Positions 8,933 to 15,502 of a DNA stretch of 23,142 nucleotides are shown piece after piece. Numbering within the stretch: the stretch's first letter is position 1; each line of letters opens with the position of its first letter. The DNA comes from M2408 sp046303515 (lineage in GTDB: Bacteria > Bacteroidota > Bacteroidia > Flavobacteriales_D > Crocinitomicaceae). The notes beneath the pieces are model-generated. The model did no database searches and had not been told where the DNA came from. It was given only the letters and a program-made list of their open reading frames with translations. Position numbers and translations under genes: made by a program. The stretch is taken from positions 1 to 23,142 of the forward strand of contig JBKCGI010000168.1 of the NCBI GenBank assembly GCA_046303515.1, in the 5' to 3' direction.

Positions 8933-10576
8933 TTAAACTTGTATTACACCGACGTTGTAAGCTTTTTCGGCCTTTTTATGGTTCGCCATTTCGATCCCCA
9001 TTGAAATCAATTTTCTAGTTTCTCTAGGGTCAATAATTGCATCCACCCACAAACGTGATGCTGCATAATATGGCGAAATTTGAGAATCGTAGCGATCTTT
9101 AATCTTGTTGTATAATTCAGTTTCTCTTTCTTTTGTAATTTCTTCACCTTTTGCTTGCAAAGAGGCAACTTCAATTTGCAATAATACCTTTGCAGCTGCA
9201 GCTCCACCCATTACAGCAATTTCTGCCGTTGGCCAAGCAACAATTAATCTTGGATCATAAGCTTTTCCACACATGGCATAATTTCCAGCACCATAGGAAT
9301 TCCCCATGATAATTGAAAATTTAGGTACAACAGAATTCGCCATGGCATTCACCATTTTTGCTCCGTCTTTGATGATTCCCGCATGTTCAGATTTCGAACC
9401 AACCATGAAACCAGTTACATCTGTTAAGAAAACCAACGGAATATTTTTTTGGTTGCAATTCATAATGAAGCGAGCAGCTTTATCTGCAGAATCATTGTAA
9501 ATTACACCTCCAATTTGCATTTCATTTTTTGCATTTTTAACGATTTCGCGTTGATTGGCAACAATTCCAACACTCCAACCATCAAGTCTTGCATATCCAC
9601 AAACGATAGTTTTACCGTAATCAGCTTTGTATTCTGTGAATTTTGATTCATCCACTAAACAATCGATAACATCTTTTACATTATATGGTTTGGAACGATC
9701 GGCTGGCAATAAGCCAAACATCTTTTTTGCATCAAAATTTGGATTTAATGCAGGAATTCTATCAAAACCAGCTTCCTCTCCTTTTCCGATTTTACTAACT
9801 AAATCACGAATTGTAGCCAAACATTCTTGATCGTTTTCAACATTATAATCACAAACACCAGAAATTTGTGTGTGAGTTTCCGCTCCACCAAGTGTTTCGT
9901 TATCAATCGATTCGCCAATTGCAGCTTTTACTAAGTATGAACCAGCAAGGAAAATTGTACCCGTTTTATTGACAATTAAAGATTCATCCGACATGATTGG
10001 TAAATAAGCTCCACCAGCTACGCAAGATCCCATTACTGCTGCAATTTGAACAATTCCCATGGAACTCATAACTGCGTTATTTCTAAAAATACGTCCAAAA
10101 TGTTCTTTGTCTGGGAAAATCTCATCTTGCATTGGTAAATATACTCCAGCTGAATCAACTAAATAAATAATTGGAATTTTATTTTCCATCGCAATTTCTT
10201 GCGCTCTTAAATTCTTTTTACCTGTTATTGGAAACCAAGCTCCTGCTTTCACTGTTGCGTCATTTGCAACAACAATACATTGTTTGCCATGAATGTAACC
10301 AATCACAACTACAACTCCACCAGATGGACAACCGCCATGTTCTTCATACATTCCGTATCCTGCAAAGGCTGCAATTTCGATACGTTCAGCATTTTCATCT
10401 AACAATAAATCAATTCGTTCACGCGCGGACAATTTACCTTTTTCATGTAATTTTTCGATGCGTTTTTTTCCTCCACCTTCATAAATCTTTGATAGCTCAC
10501 TTTCCATTTTGGAAATCTTTTGCATCATTTGATCTTCATTTATATTGAAATCTAAATCTTTTTGAGATATCGCCAT
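8933..10576 (-). CDS. mccB: Acyl-CoA carboxylase carboxyltransferase subunit, methylcrotonyl-CoA carboxylase beta type
   Basis: Biotin-dependent carboxyltransferase of 547 aa. It transfers CO2 from carboxybiotin to an acyl-CoA, most likely 3-methylcrotonyl-CoA in leucine breakdown. Both crotonase-fold halves are present. Segments close to MCC beta include ARERIDLLLD (about 50-60), DSAGVYLPMQDEIFPDKEHFGR, MGSCVAGGAYLP, GTIFLAGSYLVKAA, and in the C-terminal half FLTDVTGFMVG, GNSYGAGNYAMCGKAYDPR and WPTAEIAVMGG. The length is normal. The biotin carboxylase/biotin carrier subunit is not in this window, so the holoenzyme must be completed by a gene elsewhere. It is the first gene of the minus-strand operon with a promoter-like element just upstream. 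A propionyl-CoA or broader acyl-CoA specificity cannot be excluded. Confidence 0.92.
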   Translation of the reverse strand: MAISQKDLDFNINEDQMMQKISKMESELSKIYEGGGKKRIEKLHEKGKLSARERIDLLLDENAERIEIAAFAGYGMYEEHGGCPSGGVVVVIGYIHGKQCIVVANDATVKAGAWFPITGKKNLRAQEIAMENKIPIIYLVDSAGVYLPMQDEIFPDKEHFGRIFRNNAVMSSMGIVQIAAVMGSCVAGGAYLPIMSDESLIVNKTGTIFLAGSYLVKAAIGESIDNETLGGAETHTQISGVCDYNVENDQECLATIRDLVSKIGKGEEAGFDRIPALNPNFDAKKMFGLLPADRSKPYNVKDVIDCLVDESKFTEYKADYGKTIVCGYARLDGWSVGIVANQREIVKNAKNEMQIGGVIYNDSADKAARFIMNCNQKNIPLVFLTDVTGFMVGSKSEHAGIIKDGAKMVNAMANSVVPKFSIIMGNSYGAGNYAMCGKAYDPRLIVAWPTAEIAVMGGAAAAKVLLQIEVASLQAKGEEITKERETELYNKIKDRYDSQISPYYAASRLWVDAIIDPRETRKLISMGIEMANHKKAEKAYNVGVIQV

Positions 10577-10596
10577 TGTAAATATTATTTTGAGTT

Positions 10597-10604
10597 CAAA
10601 GATA
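10597..10604 (-). promoter_or_regulatory. Bacteroidota -7 element of the mccB operon
   Basis: On the minus strand this reads TATCTTTG, an exact match to the TAnnTTTG -7 consensus. It ends 20 bases before the mccB ATG. No convincing -33 TTTG was seen 19 bases upstream. It lies in an 81-base divergent intergenic region. Confidence 0.6.
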
Positions 10605-10624
10605 GTTATTTAATAGAAAAATCA

Positions 10625-10632
10625 TAACTTTG
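10625..10632 (+). promoter_or_regulatory. Bacteroidota -7 element of the lipoprotein/M14 operon
   Basis: TAACTTTG matches the TAnnTTTG consensus and lies 25 bases before the ATG at 10658. Together with the minus-strand element at 10597-10604 it makes a compact divergent promoter pair. The -33 region is weak. Confidence 0.6.
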
Positions 10633-10657
10633 GTATTAATTTTGAGCTAATAATTTT

Positions 10658-11134
10658 ATGAAAAATTTCAGTGTTATTCTTTATTTATTTTTTACACTAA
10701 ATCTTTTTAGTTGTATGACAAAAAAGCATTCGCAAACAAGCTGGAATTCTGAAAATTCACGTAATGATTCAAAATCAGATGTGAAAGAACAATATCCACA
10801 CGCTGAACTGGGACTTTTTTCTAAAACTAATGATTCTTATACTCTTGAAGAAGTTACCATTGAAGGAAATTTTATGATTTTAAAAGTTAGTTATTCAGGC
10901 GGTTGCGAACAGCATGACTTTCGACTTATTGGAAGTGAAATGTTAAGTAAATCTTTGCCTCCAATTCGAGCTATACAACTTGTACATAATTCCAAAGGAG
11001 ATAAATGTAAGTCAATAGTCAATGAAACGTTAAAGTTTAGTATTTCAAATTTAGCCTACAAATATGAATCTGGAAGTAAAATAAAATTACAATTAGAAAA
11101 TTACACAAATCAATTAGAATACACTTATGAATAA
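10658..11134 (+). CDS. Small predicted lipoprotein, function unknown
   Basis: Protein of 158 aa that I do not recognise as a named family. A lipoprotein signal peptide ends in the lipobox LFSC with acceptor C19, followed by a hydrophilic Ser/Asn/Lys-rich linker (about 20-45). The rest looks like a compact beta-rich domain with the segment SYSGGCEQHDFRL and a later KGDKCKS; these two Cys plus the His could form a disulfide or a metal site. The spaced GGC-x-x-H...C pattern feels like a conserved feature, but I cannot name it. The stop codon overlaps the start of the M14 gene by 8 bases (ATGAATAA), implying translational coupling and a shared envelope role. Confidence 0.8.
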   Translation: MKNFSVILYLFFTLNLFSCMTKKHSQTSWNSENSRNDSKSDVKEQYPHAELGLFSKTNDSYTLEEVTIEGNFMILKVSYSGGCEQHDFRLIGSEMLSKSLPPIRAIQLVHNSKGDKCKSIVNETLKFSISNLAYKYESGSKIKLQLENYTNQLEYTYE

Positions 11135-12176
11135 ACTGCTTTTTGCTTTTTTATTCCTTATCTCTTTTAATTCATTCTCACAAAATACATGGAGAGAAAG
11201 TCAATATTATGTTGTGGATGACACATCAAAATATACTTATTCCATGATTACAGATGATTTGATGTATTTATATGCAAATTTCACCAAATGGGTTCATCCG
11301 GTTACCGTTGGAAAATCAGAATTTGGTTTAGAACTTTCAACGGTTCGAATTGGATCTGAGGTTCCTAAAAAGAATTCAGTATTTTTAGTCGGAAACATTC
11401 ATGCAAGAGAAGATTATAGTTCTAAAATGGTAATGAAGTTTTTAAATATCTTTCTTTTGAATTTGGAGAAAAAAGATTTTACTTACCCCAATGCCTTAAA
11501 AATTTTGGATTCAATTGATATTTATATCATGCCAGTAGCGAATCCTGATGGTTTGAAAATTGCTCAAGAAGATTTTGAAGGTATTCAAGATTCTTTTGCC
11601 TTGTACAGGGATGATATTTTAGTGATGGAAACTTTTGCTGAATGGAAAGCAAATGGAAAAGGAATTGATTTAAATGCCAGCTTTGACGATGGAAATCATC
11701 ACCTTAAAAGAGCGGATAACCATTCTGCATGTCACTGTTCTGAAGGATATAAAGGCAAATGTCCAGCAGAACCACTTGAAACTCAAAATTTACAAAAATT
11801 CATTGATCAGACTAAACCTTTAATTACTGTTTCTTTTCACACCAAAGGTAATGTTTTGTATTGGGCAGATAAAAAAACTCATTTGCAATTTAAAAACATC
11901 GATACAAAAATCAACAAAGAAGTTTCCTTAAAAAGTGGTTTTACTTTGGGTACAATTGGTAAGAATCCAAAAACTTTCAGTTGTGGCCTAGAAAATTATG
12001 TTCGAGTTAAGCATAAAAGATTAGGCACATGTGTTGAGCTTTCGCGTGGGATTTATGGTAAAAAACAATTTCCTGATAATCAATTTAATGATGAAGTTTG
12101 GAATACAGCATGGCAAATTCCATATATTTATTTGGAGAATGCTGTGAAGTACAAGACTGAAATATTACATTTTTAA
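11127..12176 (+). CDS. M14-family zinc carboxypeptidase-like exported protein
   Basis: Secreted or periplasmic protein of 349 aa with signal peptide MNKLLFAFLFLISFNSFS. Zinc ligands of the M14 fold are recognisable: H92 and E95 in NIHARED, and H238 in VSFHTKG. The general acid/base Glu is E304 in CVELSRG. The segment EWKANGKGIDLNASF (residues 172-186) aligns with the WKANxRGVDLNRNF block typical of gamma-D-glutamyl-diaminopimelate-type (M14C) peptidases, but the Arg of DLNR, which binds the substrate carboxylate, is Ala184 here. A Cys-rich insert follows (C202, C204, C212 near CHCSEGYKGKC). Substrate preference may therefore differ from standard carboxypeptidases; peptidoglycan stem peptides are a guess from the M14C-like block. 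It overlaps the upstream lipoprotein gene by 8 bases and is followed 19 bases later by a membrane-protein gene. Confidence 0.85.
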   Translation: MNKLLFAFLFLISFNSFSQNTWRESQYYVVDDTSKYTYSMITDDLMYLYANFTKWVHPVTVGKSEFGLELSTVRIGSEVPKKNSVFLVGNIHAREDYSSKMVMKFLNIFLLNLEKKDFTYPNALKILDSIDIYIMPVANPDGLKIAQEDFEGIQDSFALYRDDILVMETFAEWKANGKGIDLNASFDDGNHHLKRADNHSACHCSEGYKGKCPAEPLETQNLQKFIDQTKPLITVSFHTKGNVLYWADKKTHLQFKNIDTKINKEVSLKSGFTLGTIGKNPKTFSCGLENYVRVKHKRLGTCVELSRGIYGKKQFPDNQFNDEVWNTAWQIPYIYLENAVKYKTEILHF

Positions 12177-12195
12177 ATTAAATAATATTTAGAAA

Positions 12196-12777
12196 GTGAA
12201 TCAAAACCAAACAGATCCTGAAGAAACGGCTTTCAATAGTCCAATTCCGCTTTTGATAAAATTTAAGCAACTTATTTTTGGAGAAAAAGATCCTGAATTA
12301 ATATTCAAAATTATAATTTTTATAAACCTTTTTATCTGGTTGATTTTTGAAATTTGGCATATTCTAAGTTACTATGCAATTAACTTTAGGGACGTGATTT
12401 TGGAAGAAAAGAAAATTAATGTAGAAATTTTAATTTTAAACCGGGGGACCGAATTGGGCTTTGATCCAAGTGTTTTTATGGAACGATTGATGAATTATCA
12501 CCTTTTCTCCATTTTATGTTGGTTGTTTATTTTTGTAGGCATTGCTTTTATGTGGAGGACATCAAAACGATTTATATACTTTATCTTCGTTCCATTAATT
12601 GCCTACCTATTGGGAATGTTTTTTTTCTTAGGATTTGATTATTATGTTAATGATACTACTTTTTTTGACAAAATTTTTTACGCCTTATTTTTCATAAATT
12701 CAATATTCTATCTTATAATTTTCAAAAATCAAAATTCAGAAACTTCAACTGGATTTTTTAAGGAAGAAGAGGATTGA
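12196..12777 (+). CDS. Four-helix integral membrane protein, function unknown
   Basis: Unrecognised protein of 193 aa starting at GTG. About four hydrophobic helices are visible, near residues 36-60, 104-124, 128-150 and 160-177, with a charged N-terminus and an acidic C-terminal tail (FFKEEED). There is no signal peptide and no catalytic motif was recognised. It follows the M14 gene by 19 bases on the same strand and ends just before a bidirectional terminator, so it is the last gene of the lipoprotein-M14-membrane protein unit. Base composition is as AT-rich as its neighbours. Confidence 0.78.
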   Translation: MNQNQTDPEETAFNSPIPLLIKFKQLIFGEKDPELIFKIIIFINLFIWLIFEIWHILSYYAINFRDVILEEKKINVEILILNRGTELGFDPSVFMERLMNYHLFSILCWLFIFVGIAFMWRTSKRFIYFIFVPLIAYLLGMFFFLGFDYYVNDTTFFDKIFYALFFINSIFYLIIFKNQNSETSTGFFKEEED

Positions 12778-12803
12778 AATTATTTTCTAAAAAAGCAGAA
12801 TAC

Positions 12804-12832
12804 AAAAAAAGCCTTCCGTTTGGAAGGCTTTT
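12804..12832. terminator. Bidirectional terminator between the membrane-protein gene and tRNA-Lys
   Basis: The stem GCCTTCC (12811-12817) and GGAAGGC (12822-12828) encloses the loop GTTT. It has a seven-A tract on the left (T run for the minus strand) and TTTT on the right (T run for the plus strand). It begins directly after the 3' end of the tRNA and 26 bases after the stop of the plus-strand gene, so it serves both converging transcripts. Confidence 0.93.
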
Positions 12833-12833
12833 G

Positions 12834-12906
12834 TGATCCCGCTGGGATTCGAACCCAGGACCCATACATTAAAAGTGTATTGCTCTACCAGCTGAGCTAC
12901 GGAATC
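12834..12906 (-). tRNA. tRNA-Lys (anticodon UUU)
   Basis: A complete cloverleaf of 73 bases can be folded on the minus strand. The acceptor stem GATTCCG pairs with CGGGATC (one wobble), then discriminator A. The D arm is GCTC...GAGC, the anticodon stem ATACA/TGTAT has loop CTTTTAA giving anticodon TTT, and the T arm is CTGGG-TTCGAAT-CCCAG. No CCA is encoded. It has its own upstream promoter and a terminator directly at its 3' end. Confidence 0.97.
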
Positions 12907-12940
12907 TAATTTTGCTTTGGCACTAACGCCTTAGCGGGTG

Positions 12941-12971
12941 CAAATATATAGACTTTTTTTGTTTCTGCAAT
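12941..12971 (-). promoter_or_regulatory. Strong Bacteroidota promoter of tRNA-Lys
   Basis: On the minus strand a -33 ATTG (12971-12968) is separated by exactly 19 bases from the -7 TATATTTG (12948-12941). The -7 is followed by CACC, fitting the extended TAnnTTTGCnnC form. This is the best promoter in the window; the tRNA 5' end lies about 30 bases downstream of the predicted start of transcription. Confidence 0.8.
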
Positions 12972-13052
12972 GAAAAAATGCAACTTTTTGCAATTTATTT
13001 TTCTCATTTAACTTAACGCATTGATAACAAGAAGTTAATAAATGAAAAAAAA

Positions 13053-15401
13053 TTAAAATTTATAACTGATTCCTAAACTTGGAAGTATTGGAAATTGATA
13101 AATTTCTTTATTTGTAATTCTATTTTTATAAAAAATGTTTCTTCTATTATATACGTTTGTAACACTTGCTATAATTTCCATTGTGGTTTTATTTTTAAAA
13201 ATCACATTTTTCTTCAAAGTAATATCTAAACGGTGGTAATAAGGTAGGCGCTGTGAATTGAAAGTTCCGTATACTAAAGAAACGGAAGATGAATTTGAAG
13301 TTGCTACATTTGTATTGATTCCGTTTACAAAATTTTCTGATTGATAAGCACCAGCTGTTGGAGTGTATGGTAATCCAGAACCTAAATTCCAACGAGTGCT
13401 AAATTCTAGGTCTTTTTTCTTGCCAAATAAATAGGTACCTACGATATTAACATTATGTCTTCTGTCAAATACAGGGAAATATCTATCAAAACCATCCCAA
13501 CGATAAGAATATCCATAAGAATAAGTTGTCCAAATGAACCATCTGTCTTTAGCATATTTCAATAAAACATCAGCACCATAGGATTTTCCAGATTCAATAA
13601 TGAAGTCTTTTTTATAAACGTCATCAATGTTGTTAAATAGTGGAACATCATCATACAATTTATTTTGATTGATATTGCTCAATTGAGTAAAAATCTTAGC
13701 ATATCCTTCAACGTTTAAACTCCAATATTTATTTAAGTCTAATTCGAATCCTAAGATCGAGTGCCAAGAATATTGCAAGGCACTTTTTACATCAGTTTCT
13801 TTCCCATTTTCTTGTACAAATTTGCTTTGAACGCTTGATGGTGACGGAGCAGATAATAAACCATTAAATAGGTTAATGATGTCTCTATCGGATGAAGCAG
13901 ATGTGAAATTTTGAGAATATCGACCTCCAGATAATTTGATTCTTAAAAACTCGTTGGCATTATATTTAATTCCTAATCTTGGTTCAGGAGAAAGAACTGG
14001 CTGCGATAAATATGCTTGCAATCTAATCCCTGGTTGAACTACAAATCTTCCTTTTATAATTTTGTAATTGATATAGGAATTAAATTCAAAATTAAAACTT
14101 TGTTCTTCAATTTTACGTGCTGCTTCATTGTAAGTAACAAATTGAGTATTGAATCCATTAACTGCTAGTCCTAAATCAAGTTGACCTTCATTTTTTTGAT
14201 AATAGGTAAAGTCAAAACCTAATTCCCCCCCTCCTATCGAGCTAGTTCTATCAGGAACATTTGCTTCTATAAATTTTAAATCATACTTGGATGCATTAAC
14301 ATGGCCTCTAATAAAAACTGGAGATCCAGAAGGAATTAAAACAAAATTCATTCCACCTCCAGATTGACTCCAAGATAAATCTGCTATGTCAGTATAATTA
14401 ACCTGGTCTGTGTTGCTAAAACCGAATACACTAAACTTAGAACCGCCATCTGCACTAAACGTCATTTTCCCATACAAATCTGTAAAGTTAAAAGGTAATC
14501 CATTACCATCATTTACTCTTGGGTATAATGTTTGAGAAGTATAATCTAATAATGAATGCTTTGCTGAAAAGATAAATGAGTTATTTCCTCCTTTTCCGTT
14601 TTTGGCTTTAGTAATTGGACCTTCTAAAACAAATTTTGCTAAGAAAGGACTTACCGAAACTTTTCCACCGTAATCTTTTTTGTTTCCATCTCTATAAGTG
14701 ATATCCATTACAGATGAAATTCTCCCTCCATATTTAGCGTCGAATCCGCCAGTATAAATGTCAACATTTTTGATTAATTCAGTTTCGAAAATTGAAAAGA
14801 AACCAATAGAGTGAAAAGGTGTGTAAATGGTCATTCCATCCAATAGAATTTTGTTTTGAATAGGCGTACCTCCTCGCACATATAATTGTCCACCTTGGTC
14901 ACCTGTTGTTACTACACCTGGGGTTACACTGAAAGCTCCTACTATATCACTTTCTCCTCCAACAACTGGAATACGTTCTATATCTTTTTTCGTAAATTTA
15001 TTTTGACCAATTAATATTTCAGTTTTCTTTCTTTTTGCTTCTGCAGATATATTAATTTCATCAAATTTTTTGATAGTTGATTTTTCTAATTCAAACTTTA
15101 CATCAATAATCTCATTTGCTTTTTTAACAGTAATTGATTTTACTAATGAATCGTAAGACGGGTTATCAATTTTTGCTGTATATTCTCCAATGTTTAATTT
15201 AGGAATCGAGAAAAAACCATTCACATCTGTCGCGGCACCAAAAATAGTACCTGATTTTGATATTAACCTTACCTTTTGGAAAATCACAGGTTCACCATTC
15301 GTTTTATCATATATAAAACCCCTAACAGTTGCTGATTGTGCGTTTAATTGTGAAAAGCAAAGTACGACAAGCGTTAGAAAAAATATAGTTTTTAATTTCA
15401 T
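13053..15401 (-). CDS. TonB-dependent outer-membrane receptor
   Basis: Outer-membrane receptor of 782 aa for TonB-powered uptake. Signal peptide MKLKTIFFLTLVVLCFSQLNA is followed by a carboxypeptidase-regulatory-like beta-sandwich (about 24-108, with GFIYDKTNGEPVIFQKV and DVNGFFSIPKL). A plug domain follows (about 118-235) with FSVTPGVVTTGDQGGQLYVRGG and LLDGMTIYTPFHSIGFF. The remainder is a 22-strand-type barrel ending in a terminal aromatic residue (ISYKF), as expected for BamA-assembled proteins. No SusD-like partner, regulator or ligand-specific enzyme is adjacent, so the cargo is unknown. It lies 101 bases downstream of the M13 peptidase on the same strand. A near-consensus -7 (AATATTTG, one mismatch, at 15437-15430) could give it a separate promoter. 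Confidence 0.94.
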   Translation of the reverse strand: MKLKTIFFLTLVVLCFSQLNAQSATVRGFIYDKTNGEPVIFQKVRLISKSGTIFGAATDVNGFFSIPKLNIGEYTAKIDNPSYDSLVKSITVKKANEIIDVKFELEKSTIKKFDEINISAEAKRKKTEILIGQNKFTKKDIERIPVVGGESDIVGAFSVTPGVVTTGDQGGQLYVRGGTPIQNKILLDGMTIYTPFHSIGFFSIFETELIKNVDIYTGGFDAKYGGRISSVMDITYRDGNKKDYGGKVSVSPFLAKFVLEGPITKAKNGKGGNNSFIFSAKHSLLDYTSQTLYPRVNDGNGLPFNFTDLYGKMTFSADGGSKFSVFGFSNTDQVNYTDIADLSWSQSGGGMNFVLIPSGSPVFIRGHVNASKYDLKFIEANVPDRTSSIGGGELGFDFTYYQKNEGQLDLGLAVNGFNTQFVTYNEAARKIEEQSFNFEFNSYINYKIIKGRFVVQPGIRLQAYLSQPVLSPEPRLGIKYNANEFLRIKLSGGRYSQNFTSASSDRDIINLFNGLLSAPSPSSVQSKFVQENGKETDVKSALQYSWHSILGFELDLNKYWSLNVEGYAKIFTQLSNINQNKLYDDVPLFNNIDDVYKKDFIIESGKSYGADVLLKYAKDRWFIWTTYSYGYSYRWDGFDRYFPVFDRRHNVNIVGTYLFGKKKDLEFSTRWNLGSGLPYTPTAGAYQSENFVNGINTNVATSNSSSVSLVYGTFNSQRLPYYHRLDITLKKNVIFKNKTTMEIIASVTNVYNRRNIFYKNRITNKEIYQFPILPSLGISYKF

Positions 15402-15502
15402 TTAGTTTAAGTTTTAAGCAACGAAAATACAAATATTAAATGATTTAGCTTCTCGTATGGTAATAGATATATTAAAGTGCTAATTTTATTGATTAAAGTG
15501 TT

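Noticed and set aside
10171..10548. A 125-codon plus-strand open frame
   Set aside because: It is antisense to the well-conserved carboxyltransferase gene and its translation is low-complexity F/H/L-rich.
12920..12941. Imperfect hairpin (GCAC...GTGC) in the tRNA-Lys leader
   Set aside because: It is bulged and overlaps the -7 element, so only part would be transcribed; not enough for an RNA element.
15471..15500. ATTAAAGTG repeated twice, 21 bases apart, between the M13 and TonB receptor genes
   Set aside because: Short and AT-rich, with no symmetry; likely chance, though an operator cannot be excluded.
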